From the NCBI RefSeq assembly GCF_000186865.1, contig NW_008705567.1, positions 824,994 through 888,993 of the forward strand: DNA of 64,000 bases, in the 5' to 3' direction. A program made the position numbers and the translations under genes. The stretch is from Aureococcus anophagefferens (Eukaryota; Sar; Pelagophyceae; Pelagomonadales; Pelagomonadaceae). Shown here piece after piece: positions 8,512 through 22,300 of this stretch (positions within the stretch are counted from its first letter, which is position 1; each line of letters starts with the position of its first letter). The notes beneath the pieces were generated by a model. It had not been told where the DNA came from, searched no databases, and saw only the letters and a program-made list of their open reading frames with translations.

Positions 8512-10209
8512 TTAGCACGCCGGCAGCCCCCCGACGCACGTCATCATGCCGGCGACGACGCCCGGCGGCGACGGCGGCCGGAGCTCGTCCCCCGGCGCGT
8601 CGCCGTCGTCGTCCTTCCGCCGGGCGGCCGCGGCCTCGGTCGCCGCGGCGGCCGCGGCCTCGGCGATGCGGCGCTCCGCCGCGTCCGCGTGCCGCCGCGC
8701 GATGCGCGCGCGCTCGTCGGCCCGCGCTCCCGCGCCCAGAAACACGGCCGCGTCGACGGCGGCGTGCTGCTTCGCCGCCGCGTCCGGGCCCCCCGCTGTT
8801 TTCGGGAATTTCAGACCGCCCCGGCACCTCGGGCAGAGCGAGCACTTGGCGAGCCAGGGCCGGAGGCAGCCGAGGTGGAAGACGTGGCCGCCCTGGCAGG
8901 GCACGCGGACGACGGGCTTCGACGCGAGCGGCGCGAGGCAGATGTCGCAGTCGTCCGCTCCGTCGAAGGTGCCCGGCGCGCAGATCGACCGCTCGAGCGC
9001 GGCGAGGCGCGGCGCCGGCACCGGCGGCGACAGCTTCGAGGGGTCGTCGGGCTCCGCGACGGCGGTGCCCCGCCAGGGCCGCGCGTCGTCCGTCGACGTC
9101 GGCGCGGGCTCCGCCTCGTCCCCTTCCGCCTCGGCGCAGGCGACGTGGTAACGATGAACCGCAAGGCCCCGGCGCCAGACGCAGACGTCGCCGCCGAGGG
9201 CCAGGCCTCCGGCGCACGCGCGGCAGAAGCGGCCGACGTCCGTGCGGTTCGCCGCGCGCACGACGACGTCGCCGCGGCCGCGGAACCGCGGGAACCGGTC
9301 GCGCGCGCGCGCCGGCGGCGGCCGCGCGGCCACGGCCCGCCGCTCGCGGTCGACGTCCTTGACGAAGCACCGCGCCTTGTAGACCATGACGCCGTGGCCC
9401 GCGGCCGCGTCGCGCGGACGGTCCGTCGAGACCCGCAACAGCTCGACGCCGTCGAGCGCCACGGCGACGTCGCGGCCGCGCACGGCGACGGCGACCTCGC
9501 GCCAGGGCCGCGACGCCGCCGGCGCGCGCGCCTCGGCGAGCCGCCGGCCGCCCGGGAAGCTGTCGACGACGACGTTGCCCCGCGAGACGCCCGCGGCGAG
9601 CCACGCGTCGCCGACGATCTCGAAGGCGAGGAAGAAGGACTGGCAGACGTGGAGGTGGTCGCCGACGTGGCGCGCGGGCTTGAACTTGGCCGAGACCTCG
9701 TAGGCCTCGCCCCGGGGCGTTCGCGGCGGCGGCGCGCGCGCGAGGCACGGCGACTCGGCGCTCCGGCCCTCGAAAACGTACTCGCCGCCGCGCACGCGCT
9801 CCAGCGTCCCGCGGCCCCGGCGGCTCCAGCCGTCGGGGAAGTCCGGCGGCGGCGGCGGCGCCCTCTTCGCCGGGTACGCGCGCGGCCCGCGCGGCTCGCG
9901 GTTCCCGCGGTCCGCGAGGGGCCGCCGCGCGGGCTCCTCCGCCGCGCGGTCGCGGTTCGCCCAGCGCGGCGTCGACGCCGCGAGGTGCGCCTCGCGCTGG
10001 GCGACGCGCGTCTGCCAGGACGTCGACGGCCGCTGCAGGGCCGCCGCGGCGAGGGGCCGCCGCAGCGTCGCCGTCGTCGCGGGCCGGCCCGCGGACCGCT
10101 TCAGCGTCGTGGGCCGCGTCGCCGCGAAGGTCCCGCCGCCCGTCGCCGCCATGGTCGTCTCCATTGGCTGCCCCGCTCGGGGCCGAGAGCAACGATGCTT
10201 CTTCACCAT
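8512..10209 (-). CDS. RING-H2 protein with a lectin-like central domain
   Basis: Single exon, 565 aa. The middle (about residues 110-300) alternates beta strands such as YVFEGRSAESPCLARA, FFLAFEIVGDAWLAAGVS and VAVALDGVELLRVS, which looks like a concanavalin-like sandwich. A Cys/His cluster follows (CRACAGGLALGGDVCVW ... VHRYHVAC), reminiscent of PARP-type or PHD-like fingers. A RING-H2 finger then sits at about 416-460 (CDICLAPL...CQGGHVFHLGCLRPWL...CPRC). The C-terminus is an Ala/Arg-rich helix. It is probably an E3 ubiquitin ligase; the ligand of the sandwich domain is unknown. An internal Met at residue 16 is an alternative start. It is divergent from the dynein gene with about 158 bases between the starts. 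Confidence 0.8.
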   Translation of the reverse strand: MVKKHRCSRPRAGQPMETTMAATGGGTFAATRPTTLKRSAGRPATTATLRRPLAAAALQRPSTSWQTRVAQREAHLAASTPRWANRDRAAEEPARRPLADRGNREPRGPRAYPAKRAPPPPPDFPDGWSRRGRGTLERVRGGEYVFEGRSAESPCLARAPPPRTPRGEAYEVSAKFKPARHVGDHLHVCQSFFLAFEIVGDAWLAAGVSRGNVVVDSFPGGRRLAEARAPAASRPWREVAVAVRGRDVAVALDGVELLRVSTDRPRDAAAGHGVMVYKARCFVKDVDRERRAVAARPPPARARDRFPRFRGRGDVVVRAANRTDVGRFCRACAGGLALGGDVCVWRRGLAVHRYHVACAEAEGDEAEPAPTSTDDARPWRGTAVAEPDDPSKLSPPVPAPRLAALERSICAPGTFDGADDCDICLAPLASKPVVRVPCQGGHVFHLGCLRPWLAKCSLCPRCRGGLKFPKTAGGPDAAAKQHAAVDAAVFLGAGARADERARIARRHADAAERRIAEAAAAAATEAAAARRKDDDGDAPGDELRPPSPPGVVAGMMTCVGGLPAC

Positions 10210-10367
10210 GACGAGGAACTACCAATTAAATCAGCCGACAACCCGTCGGGGCAGCGCGCGCTGTTGGGCTGGGCTAGGTCGGCGCCCTCGCGTCGCGGTC
10301 GCGGCCGAGGCCCTCCGACGCCCCCGGCGCCCGGCGCGCTTTTTGAAAAACCGAGCCCGCCGGAGCC

Positions 10368-13300
10368 ATGGCGCTCCAGGCGCGGCACCGCTACATCGTG
10401 TCGCGCATCAACGAGGCCTTCAAGCTCGACGACGAGGAGATGATCGAGGAGCTCATCCGCAAGGAGAACTTCATCAGCCGCATCAACGCCTTCTTCCGCG
10501 CGAACGGGCCGACGCGCATCTTCATCTTCTGCGAGAAGCTCGGCGGCAACCGGCGGTCGACGCCCGAGGACGCGGCGGCGCTCCAGAAGAAGACGTGTTC
10601 GCACAACGACGACGTCGCGCTCTACTACAGCGACGGCAGCGACCTCGAGTCGCTGCCGTCGTCGGCCATGGCCAAGGTCGTCTACTTCATGAAGCGGCCG
10701 GGCAAGGAGCGCGACGACAAGGTCGCGCTGGACCCGCTCAAGGCGCAGGACGGCGCGCTCTTCTTCGGCACCATCGGCCAGCCGCTCCAGTCGCTCGAGG
10801 CCATGCTGCGCACGCTCTACAGCCCCATGCTCGCGAGCGACAGCAGGCACGTCTGGGGCGCGTCGAGCGACGAGCACAAGAACGAGTTCATGGTCGGCGT
10901 CGAGGGCTTCGTGCGCAACGTCCAGGAGAACATCAAGTCGCTCGGCGGCGGCCTGGAGCTGCAGCAGCCGAACCCGGACGTCGCGGACGTCGACGCCGTC
11001 ACCGCGGCGGCGGACCCGGCCATCGTGACGCACTACATCGAGCTCCTGGAGGAGTGGTGCGCGTCCATCGAGGTCTACCTCGGCGACACGGACCGTTCAA
11101 GATGGGAGACGACGGACTCCGGGCCCGCGACGGAGCTCGAGTACTGGCGGCGGCGCATGCAGCGGCTCACGTCCATCACGGACCAGCTCAAGACGAAGCG
11201 CTGCAAGCAGGTCATCGTATTGCTGACGTCCGTGACGAAGCAGCCCGAGGACGCGATGATCAACCGGAACCACATCCTGGGCCTCATGCGCCGCTGGCGC
11301 CAGATCGACGTCTGCATCACCAAGGCCGCCAACGAGGCCAAGGACAACTCCAAGTTCCTGTCGACGCTCGAGCGCTTTCTGGATCCGCTCCAGAGCGGCA
11401 CGCCGGAGACGATCGTCGACTCGATCCCCGCGCTCATGAACGCTTTAAAGATGGTCCACACGATCTCGCGCTTCTTCAACACGACAGAGCGCATGACGAA
11501 ACTGTTCATGAAGATCACGAACCAGATGATCCAGAGCTGCAAGCTCGCCATCAACGGCAAGGACTCGCCGCAGAAGCTCTGGAGCCGGCCGACGGAGCCG
11601 CTGTTGGAGACGCTCGAGTCGTGCCTCCGGCTCAACGAGTTCTACCAGGAGCAGTACCGCGTGACCAAGGACAAGCTGCTGACCATGCCCAAGGGGCGCC
11701 AGTTCGACTTCGCGGAGGCCCAGATCTTCGGCAAGTTCGACCTCTTCTGCCGCCGCGTCATCAAGCTCATCGACATGTTCTCGACGATCCAGCAGTTCCA
11801 CGCGCTCGTGGACCACAAGCTCGAGGGCATGGAGCCGTTGCTCGTCGTCTTCGACCAGATCATCGTCCAGTTCAAGGAGAAGCGCCACGACCTGCTGGAC
11901 TACCACAGCAACAAGTTCGACCGCGACTACGTCGAGTTCAACGTGCGCATCGGCGAGCTGGAGACGTCGCTGCAGCACTTCATCAACCGCAGCTTCGAGT
12001 CGATCTCGTCCATCGAGCAGTCCCTGAGCCTCCTGAAGAAGTACCAGTCGATCCTCCATCGCGAGAACCTCCGGAGCGACCTCGACTCGAAATTCATGAT
12101 CATCTTCCACAACTACGGCCTCGAGCTGGCGTCGGTGCAGGAGACCTACGAGAACCACAAGCACAGCCCGCCGACGGCGCGGAACATGCCGCCCGTCGCC
12201 GGGAACATCACCTGGGCGCGGCACCTCCTGCGGCGCATCGAGGACCCCATGAGCCGGTTCCAGTCGAACTCGGCCGTGCTCGCGTCGAAGGAGTCGAAGC
12301 GCATCGTGCGCACCTACAACAAGGTCGCGCGCACGCTCATCGCCTTCGAGTACCTGTGGTACGAGGCCTGGTGCAAGAGCGTCGGCGCCGCGCGCGCGGG
12401 GTTGCAGGCGACGCTCATCATCCGCCACCCGCACAGCCAGAAGCTCTTCGTGAACTTCGACGCGCAGGTGCTGCAGCTCATCCGCGAGGCCAAGTGCCTC
12501 ACGCGCATGGGCATCGACATCCCCGAGGAGTCGCGCATGGTGCTGAGCCAGGAGGACCGGTTCAAGGGCTTCTACAACGAGCTCAAGTACGCGCTCTCCG
12601 AGTACGACCGCGTCTGCGGCCGCATCCAGCCCCAGACGGCGTCCGTGCTGAGCCCGCACCTCCAGACGTTGGAGTGCAAGCTGCGGCCGGGCATGGTCAC
12701 GCTGACCTGGACGAGCATGAACATCTCCACGTACCAGGCGCAGGTGCACCTCGGGGCGGAAAAGAGTGCGACATTCCCAACTTCAAAGGCTCCTCTCTCG
12801 GTCGTTTTCCGCTCGTTTCGGCTGATCTTTGGACGAGCGATCATCTCTCGGAACGGCCTCGAAGCGTGGATGCTTTTCTCCGGAACGCGAGCGCGCGGAA
12901 CACTCACGTTGAAGCGACGTTGCATCTCTCTTTTCCCGCGCAGGTGCACCTCGCGCTGCAGCAGCTCGAGGACCTCATCACGAAGATCAACGACCTCGTG
13001 GAGAACCGCATCGAGAAGAATCTCAAGATCATCGCGCGGACCATCTTGGTGGATCTCCCGGAGGACAAGTCCGTGACGCTCGACGAGTTCGTGTCCATGC
13101 AGGAGCTCGCGGTGCGGGAGCAGACGGAGATGCTCGTGTCGAAGAATCTCGAAGTAGAAACGGCCGTCGAGGACCTCATCGCCATGCTCAAGCAGTTCCC
13201 CCTGGACCCCTCCGTGCCCGACCTGCCGGAGCCGGAGCTGTCGGCGCTCCGCGTGCACTACAACCGGATGACGTACCAGGCGCTGCTCAACTGCGCGCGG

Positions 13301-16300
13301 AATTCGCTGAACCAGATCAAGAAGCGCGTCTGCGCGCGCGGCGGCACGGGGTTCCTGTTCGTCCAGCGGCCCTTCTTCGAGGTCGACGTCCAGCTCAGCG
13401 TGCCGTCCGTGCGGCTGTCGCCGTCGCTCGAGGACGTGCAGCGCGCGATCAACCGGTCCGCCGTCGCCGTTTTAGGCTGCGCGAAGCGCATGTGGGACTG
13501 GGGCCAGCTCGGCATGCCCGACGAGCGGAAGCGGGCCTTCTTCGACCGCCTGGGCCGCGACACGGAGATCATCAAGGTCGCGCTGCTGCTCACGGGCGCG
13601 CTCCACGCGACGCGGAACCAGGTCGCGGAGTGCCTGGGCACGTTCAAGAAGTACGACTGGCTCTGGAAGGACGACAAGGACCTGCAGTACCGCAAGTTCG
13701 TCGAGGGCAACCCGACGATCACGGACTACGACGTCGAGCTCCGGCGCTTCATGGAGATCGAGCGCGAGATCGAGCGCATCCCGCCGATGCACAACATCGG
13801 CGCGCTCACGCTCAACACGGCGAACCTCAAGCTCCAGCTCCGCGCGGAGTCGCGCCAGTGGAAGATCCAGTACAGCGCCAAGGTCCACCAGCAGGCGCGC
13901 GAGGCCATGTACAATTTGCTCGAGCGCGTCCCGGGGCGGGAAACGAGCGCGACGTTCCCGGGGCTCCTCCCTCGGCCGCGTTCCCCTCGTTTCGGCCGAT
14001 GCTTGGACGAGCGATCGTGTCTCGGAGCGGTCTCGTGGATGCTTTTTCCCGGAACGCGCGCGCGCGGCGCGCTCGCGTCGAAGCGGCATCACCCTTCAGG
14101 TACATCCGCGTGACGACGAACAAGCTGCACGTCGAGGTCAAGGACCTCGACAGCCTGCGCTTCGTCATGACCATCCTGCGCGAGATCCGCGAGCGCGAGT
14201 CGTCCATCGAGATGGAGCTGACGCCCATCCTCGACATGTACCAGATGCTCGAGCACTACCTTCCCGGCGGCTTGGTCGACAAGGACGAGATGGACCAGAA
14301 GACGATCATGCGGCCGTCCTGGCGCAAGCTCGTCGACATGGCCGAGGGCATCGCCGACACGCTCTCCCAAATCCAGGGCCAGTACAAGAAGCAGCTCATC
14401 CTCGACGTCCGCGAGTTCGTCGCCGACTGCCGGAGCTTCCGGTCCGACTTCGAGGACAACGGGCCCCAGCAGCCGGGCATCCCGCCCCAGGAGGCCGTCG
14501 AACGGCTGCGGCGCTACAAGGACGAGCTGGGCATCCGCGAGCGCAAGATGGAGATGTACGTCGCCGGCGAGGAAAAAACAGACTTCAAACCTCTCTCCCT
14601 CGGTCAAATCGAAGTCGATTCGGCTGATTTTTGGACGGGTCGAGTGCTCTCATCGAGTTCTCGAAGCACAGTGGAAGTGCTTGTGTCAAAACGTTCGAAT
14701 ACCCTCCCATTGAAGTCGAGTTGAAGATTTGATTTGCACACAGGTACGTCGCCGGCGAGGAGCTCTTCGCGCTCCGCACGTCCAAGTACCCCGAGCTGCT
14801 GCGGACGCGCAAGGAGGTCGGGCTGCTCGACCAGCTCTACAGCCTCTACCTCGACGTCATCCAGGCCGTCGACGGCCAGCGGAGCGTCCTCTGGTCCGAC
14901 GTGCCCGGCCTGCTCCAGGGCATGATCGACGAGACCGCGGCCTTCGACCTGCGATGCCGCAACATGCCCAAGCGGCTCCGCGAGTGGCCCGCGTACACGG
15001 ACCTGCGGACCAAGCTCACGGCGCGACGCCGCGTCCCGCTTTCTGGCCACCGTTTGCGGCCGCCGCGCGGCCCCGCGCGCCGCCGCGCGCGGCGCCGGCC
15101 GCGCCGCCGGAGCGGCCCGGCGGCGAACGCAACGCGCGCGCGCGCGCGCGTCCGCCTCCTCGGACTCCTCCGCCCCCCACAGGACTTCCAAGAGCTTTTG
15201 CCTCTCATCTCGGAGCTCTCGAAGCCTAGCATCAAACCCAGGCACTGGCTAGAGCTCTTCGAGACCATCGGAGCAAGTCTCCCCTACGACAAGGAGGCCT
15301 TCCAATTGCAGGACATCTTCGAAAGTCCTGTGCTTAAATTCCGCGAACAAGCGCGCCCCCGCGTCCGACCATCGCGCGCGTTTGCCGAACTTCAACATTT
15401 TGGTTGAAGTGACATATCTTCGACAAAACTGTCCCGGACGCGCGGCGGGGCATGACTTGCTCTCTCCGGCGGCGGCGCGGACCGGGCGGGGGACGCCCGG
15501 GCGCCCGCCGGCGCCGCGCCACGGCGGCGGGCATGGCCGCCTCCTCGCTGGGTACGAGGGGCGCCGACACCACCACCACCTGCCGCCGTCCAAGGACGGC
15601 GGCGGCGTCGCCGGCGCCCGCCGCCGCCGAAGGCCGCCTCCGGCGGCGATCTGCCACGCCGCCACCGATCGGAACCGTCTCTCCCGAAACCTGTCTTCAT
15701 ACCCAAAACATGACCCGAAAAATTTTAGGTCGAGGAGATATGCGAGGGCGCAGATAAACAATTAGGAATCGAGACGAAGCTCAACGATCTGCGGGAGCTC
15801 TGGGCGCGGAACGCGTTCACGTTCAGCCAGTGGAAGGGCCGCGACGTCCCCATCCTGTCCGCCTTCGGGCAGATCATCGACGACCTCGAGGAGGCGCAGC
15901 TCAACCTGCAGACGCTGCTCTCCATGCGCCACGTGACGCCCTTCCGCGAGGCCGTGACGCTCCAGCTGACGACTTTGAGCGACACGACGGACACGCTCGA
16001 GCTGTGGATCAAGGTCCAGCTGTTGTGGACGTCGCTCGAGTCCGTGTTCATGGGCGGCGACATCGCCAAGCAGATGCCCCTGGAGGCGAAGAAGTTCGCC
16101 AAGATCGACCGCGACTTCGTCAAGATCATGATCAAGGCCGCGGAGACGCAGATCGTCGTGACGTCGTGCGGCAACGAGTTGTTGCGCAACACGCTCCCCG
16201 TGCTCTACGCGGAGCTCGAGAAGTGCCAGAAGTCGCTCGAGGGCTACCTGGAGCAGAAGCGGTCCACGTTCCCGCGCTTCTACTTCGTGTCGAACCCCGT

Positions 16301-19300
16301 GCTCCTGCTCATCCTGTCCCAGGGCAGCGACCCGCTCCGCATGCAGCCCTACTACGAGAAGGTCTTCGACAGCGTCAACCAGGTGACGCACGACCGCCAG
16401 GACAAGGGCAAGATCGTCGCGCTGAAGAACATCTCGGGCTCCGACGAGGAGATTGTGAAGTTAGCGACGATCGTCCAGGCCGCGGGGTCCATCGAGGTCT
16501 GGCTCGGCGCGCTCGTCAAGGAGATGCAGCGGTCGCTCAAGGCGCTCTGCGAGGTCGCCGCGGCCCAGTGCGCCGAGCTGCCGCTCGCGGAGTTCATCGA
16601 CAGCAACTGCGCCCAGTTCGCGCTCCTGGGCATCCAGTTCAACTGGACCGCGCAGTGCCAGGAGGCCTTGGACAAGTCGAAGTCGTCGAAGGGCATCGTC
16701 GGCGAGACGAACAAGCAGCAGCTCGCCGTGCTCCAGGAGCTGTCGAGCTGGTGTTTGACGGATTTGAAGACGAAGATGAACCGGCGGAAGATCGAGACGC
16801 TCGTGACGATCCACGTGCACCAGCGCGACGTCTTCGCGGATTTGGCGCGCATCTTCAAGGAGCGCAAGCAGCTGGACAGTGGCGACTTCGAGTGGCTCAA
16901 GCAGGCGCGCTTCTACTGGCGCAACGACGCGCGGGACCTCCACGGCAACGCGGCCTGCGTCGTGTCCATCTGCGACATCGACTTCCAGTACAACTTCGAG
17001 TACCTCGGGTGCAAGGAGCGGCTCGTCATCACGCCGCTCACGGACCGCTGCTACATCACGCTGAGCCAGGCTTTGGGCATGCACCTCGGCGGCGCGCCCG
17101 CGGGGCCCGCGGGCACGGGCAAGACGGAGACGGTCAAGGACCTGGGCCGCGCGCTCGGCGTTTTTGTGGTGGTCACGAACGGGGCGGCAAAAGAGAGCGA
17201 ACTTCCCAACTTCAAAGGCTCCGATCTCGGCCGTTTTCCACTCGTTTCGGCTGATTTTTGGACGAGCGATCATCGCTCGGAGCGGTCTCGAAGCTTAAAT
17301 GCTTTTTTTGGAACGCGCGCGCGCGGAACACTCACGTTGAAGCGACGTTGAATCACTCTGTTGCCGCCCAGGTCACGAACTGCACGGACCAGCAGCGCTA
17401 TACGGACATGGCCAAGATCTTCAAGGGCTTGTGCCAGGCGGGCCTCTGGGGCTGCTTCGACGAGTTCAACCGCATCGAGCTGCCCGTGCTCTCCGTCGTC
17501 GCGCAGCAGGTGCTGGCGATCACGAACGGGAAGCGCGTCGGCGCGTCGACGTTCACGTTCCCGGGCGACAGCCAGGTCATCCAGCTCAACCTGAACGTCG
17601 GCTACTTCATCACGATGAACCCGGGCTACGCCGGCCGCCAGGAGCTGCCCGAGAATTTGAAGGTCCTGTTCCGGAGCGTGTCGATGATGGTCCCCGACCG
17701 CGAGATCATCATGAAGGTGAAGCTTTGTTCCGTGGGCTACTCCAAGTTCCCCGAGCTCGCGCGCAAGTTCAACGTGTTGTATCGCCTGTGCGAGCAGCAG
17801 CTCTCGAAGCAGAAACACTACGACTTCGGGCTGCGCAACATCCTGTCGGTGCTGCGGACCGCGGGGCAGACGAAGCGCGACAACCCCGAGGACGACGAGG
17901 ACCTGCTGATCATGCGGACGCTCCGCGACATGAATTTGTCGAAGTTCGTCGCCCAGGACGTGCCCCTCTTCCTGAGCCTGCTGGGCGACCTCTTCCCGGC
18001 CATCTCCATGCCGTCGGGCGGCGGCCACGGCGACCTGCAGAAGGTCGTGTCCGGCGTCGTCGACAAGTACGGCCTCATCAAGCACCCGTCCTGGAATTTG
18101 AAGGTCGTCCAGCTCTACGAGACGACGCTCGTGCGCCACGGCATCATGATGGTCGGCCCGCCGGGGTCCGGCAAGTCGACGATCATCAAGGTGCTCCAGG
18201 ACGCGCTCACGGCGACGACGGGCGTCCAGAACAAGCGCGTGCGCATGAACCCCAAGGCCATCCGCGCGGAGGAGATGTTCGGCGAGACGGACCGCCTCAG
18301 CGGCGAGTGGCTCAACGGCATCTTCGCGTCCATCTGGTCCAAGTTCAACGACCGGAGCCGCAAGGACAACACGTGGATCATCTGCGACGGCCCCGTCGAC
18401 GCGGTCTGGATCGAGAACCTGAACACGGTCCTCGACGACAACAAGATTTTGACGCTGGCCAACGGCGACCGCATCCCCATGGCCGACACGGTCAAGCTCA
18501 TGTTCGAGGTCGAGGATCTGCGGAACGCGTCGCCCGCGACGGTGAGCCGCGCGGGCATCATCTTCGTCTCCGCGTCGGATCTGGACTGGGAGCCCGTGCT
18601 CCAGGCCTGGCTCGGCAAGCAGGCCCACGGCGACATGCTCCGGGGCCACTTTTCCAAGTACCTGGGGAGCTGCAAGTCGCTCCGCGAGCCGGGCATCGCC
18701 TTCGAGTTTTTACGGGGCTCCTGCGGCCAGCCGCTCGCGGTGACGCGCGTCGGATCCGTCGAGAACACGCTCGTGCTCCTGTCCGCCCTCCTGAAGCACG
18801 CGGAGCTGTCCGAGTCGCAGGACGACGCCGACGGCGAGCTCGAGCGCCTCGTGCTCTTCGCCATCACCTGGGGCATCGCGGGCCTGCTCGAGGCCGAGGA
18901 CCGCGCGAAGCTGTGCCGAATTCAACCACTGGTTTGGGTGGTCCTGACCAAACTTGAGAATTTTCTAGCTCGGTCACATCGAAGTCGATTCGGCTGATTT
19001 TTGGACGGATCGTTTTCTCTCATCGAGTTCTCGAAGCACAGTGAAAATTCTTGTGTCAAAACATTCGAATACGCTCACATTGAAGTCGTGTTGAATATTT
19101 GAATTCGGCACAGGCGCGAAGTGGGACGCGTGGCTCCGCGAGGGGCCCGCGGCGTCCGCGAACACGCCGCGCGAGGTCGCCGACGGCGAGACCATCTTCG
19201 AGTACGCCGTCAACATGGAGACCATGGAGTGGGAGCGCTGGAGCCCCGCGACCTTCAAGGCGCCCCGGGGCGACGTCGACGACTGGAGCTCCGTGCTCGT

Positions 19301-22300
19301 GCCGACGATGGAGACGTGCCGGTCGACGGCGCTCATGAAGTACATGCAGGAGATGCACCAGCCCGTGCTCCTCGTCGGCGGGTCCGGCACGGCGAAGACG
19401 TCGAACGCGCTCACGTTCTTCGACACGTTCAACGCGGACCACATGCTCCTGAAGAAGATGAACTTCTCGTCCGCGACGACGCCGGGCATGTTCCGGCCGG
19501 GGCGGGAAACGAGCGCTTCACGTTCGCTTCAACATGAGCGTTCCGCGCGCGCGCGTTTCAAAAAAAAAGCATCCACGCGTCGAGGGCGCTCCGAGAGATG
19601 ATCGCTCGTCCCAAAATGAGCCGAAACGAGTGGAAGACGACCGAGCGAGGAGCCTCCAAAGTTGGGAGTTTCGCACGCTTGTCCCGCCCAGGTTCCAGCA
19701 GGCCATCGAGGCCGAGCTCGACAAGCAGGGCGGCAAGAACTTCGGCCCGCCGGGGGGCAAGAAGATGACCTTCTTCCTCGACGACCTGTCCATGCCCGAG
19801 GTCAACGTCTGGGGCGACCAGCCGACGCTCGAGCTCGTGCGCCAGTTGATCGAGACGTCGGGCGTCTGCTTCCTCGACAAGGACAAGCGCGGCGACTTCA
19901 AGAACATCGAGAAGCTCCACTACGTCGCGGCCATGGACCTGCCGGGTGGCGGCAAGAACGACGTGCCGAACCGCATCAAGCGCCACTTCTTCACGTTCAC
20001 GATCATCACGCCGTCCGAGGCGACGATCGAGTCCATCTACGGCCAATTGTTGGGCTCGCGCTTCAACGCCAAGGACTTTGGCGGGCTCGGCGACTCGTTC
20101 CAGGGCTTCGTCGAGCGCATGCCCGCGACGACGATGGCGCTCTTCAAGTGGATGCGCGCGAAGATGCTGCCGTCGCCGACGAAGTTCCACTACACGTTCA
20201 CGCTCCGGGACCTGAGCCGCCTCTTCCAGGGCGTGCTGCGCACGCCCAAGTCGACGTTCTCCGGCGACCACGTCATCGTCCAGCTCTGGCGCCACGAGGC
20301 CGAGCGCGTCTTCGCGGACAAGCTCGTGTCGCTCGCGGACGCCCGCGTGAAATCTTCAACCCGACTTCAATGTGAGCGTATGAAACAGCTTCGACGCGAC
20401 ATTTTCTGCCGTGTTTCGAGAATCCATTGAGAGCCATCGATTCGTCCAAAAATCAGCCGAATCGACTTCGATGTGACCGAGCGAGAGAATGTCAAAGTTT
20501 GGTCGGGACGTCCCGGCTCACCGGTTGATTTCCACACAGGCGGACAAGGACCTCTTCGCGACGGAATTGGACTCGAACACGGCGACGCTCATCTCGCCGC
20601 CGAGCGCGTCGGGCGGCGGCGGCGCGTCGGCGGACAACTCGCGTGCGAACACGGCGTCGGGCGGCGGCAAGAAGGGCGGCCGCAAGGCCGGGTCCGCGCG
20701 CGGCGGCGACTCGGGCGGCGGCCGGCCCGGGTCGTCGCAGCAGCAGAGCTCCGCGGCGTCGCTGGGCGCCGACATCCACGACAAGTGCATGGAGCGGGCC
20801 CACTTCGTCGACTTTTTGCGGGACGACGAGTACGACGAGGACGGGATCCTCGTCGCGCTCGCGCCGAAGATCTACGAGGTCGGCGGGCCGCTCGAGAGCC
20901 TGCGGGAGCGCACGCTGGGCTTCCTGGGCCGCTACAACGAGGAGCACCCGGGCCGCAAGATGAGTTTGATCATCTTCGACGACGCGCTGCTCCACCTCAT
21001 TCGCATCTCGCGCGTCTTGGGCATGCCGCGGGGCAACATGATGCTCGTCGGCGTCGGCGGCTCCGGCAAGCAGTCGCTGACGCACCTCGCGGCCTACATG
21101 GCCGGGGCCCAGCCCTTCCAGATCTCCTTGACGAAGACCTACAACCTGAATTCCTTCCTCGACGACCTGCGCATGATGTACAAGGTCTGCGGCAGGGCAG
21201 GAAAAGAGAGCGAAATTCCCAACTTCAAAGGCTCCTATCTCGGCCGTTTTCCACTCGTTTCGGCTGATTTTTGGACGAGCGATCATCTCTTGGAACGGTC
21301 TCGAAGCGTGGACGCTTTTTTGGGAACGCGCGCGCGCGGAACACTCAGTTGAAGCGACGTTGAATCACCCTTTTCCTGCCCAGGTCTGCGGCCAGCAGCG
21401 GCGGAAGGCGACGTTCATCTTCACGGACGCGCAGATCAAGGACGAGAACTTTCTGGAGCTGCTGAACTCGCTGCTCATGACGGGCGAGATCTCGGGCCTC
21501 TTCCCCAAGGACGAGCTCCAGATCATGGCCGGCGAGATCCGCCAGTTCGCGACGAAGCGGCCCGACTACTCGGACACGCCCGACTTTCTCGTCAAGAACT
21601 TCTTCGACACGGTGCGCCAGAACCTGCACGTCGTTTTATGTTTCTCGCCCGTCAACGCCAAGTTCGCGGACCGCGCGCGCAAGTTTCCGGGCCTCATCAA
21701 CGGCTGCGCGCTCGACTGGTTCCTGAGCTGGCCGAGCGAGGCTTTGATCGCGGTGTCCGAGGGCTTCATCGGCGCCATGGAGATCCAGTGCGAGCCGGAG
21801 ACGAAGAAGAACCTCATGCAGCACATGGCCTTCGTGCACCACATGATCGTCGAGTCCTGCGACGAGTACTACATGAAGATGCGGCGCCGCGTCTACCAGA
21901 CGCCGCGGTCCTACCTCTCGTTCCTCGCGGACTACCAGAAGGTCTACGCCGTCAAGCTCGGCGAGATCGAGCAGAAGGCGTCGCGCGTCCAGGTCGGCCT
22001 CGAGAAATTGCAAAAGGGCGCCGAGGACGTCGAGTCCATGAAGCTCGTGCTCGCGGACGAGGAGGTGAAGCTCCAGAAGGCCAACGAGGCGACGACGGAG
22101 ATGCTCGGCAAGCTCCAGCAGTCGTCCATGGAGGCGAAGAAGGAGGCCGACGCCGTCGGCAAGATCAAGGAGTCCTGCGTCGCCGACGCGAAGCGCATCG
22201 CCGGCGAGAAGGCCGAGGCGGAGAAGGATCTGGCGAAGGCGCAGCCGTTCGTCGAGGAGGCGGAGCGCGCGGTCAACTCCATCAAGCCCAACGACCTCAA

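Noticed and set aside
12752..12943. Conserved peptides read through introner copies (for example GRFPLVSADFWTSDH) as a protein family
   Set aside because: The same peptide appears wherever the element is read in that frame. The segments are introns whose removal restores the host protein.
18911..18913. GT inside the family B terminal repeat (CTGTG) as the 5' splice site
   Set aside because: At B2, B5 and B8 this choice breaks the reading frame and would leave part of the target duplicated. The GC at the start of the first target copy keeps frame.
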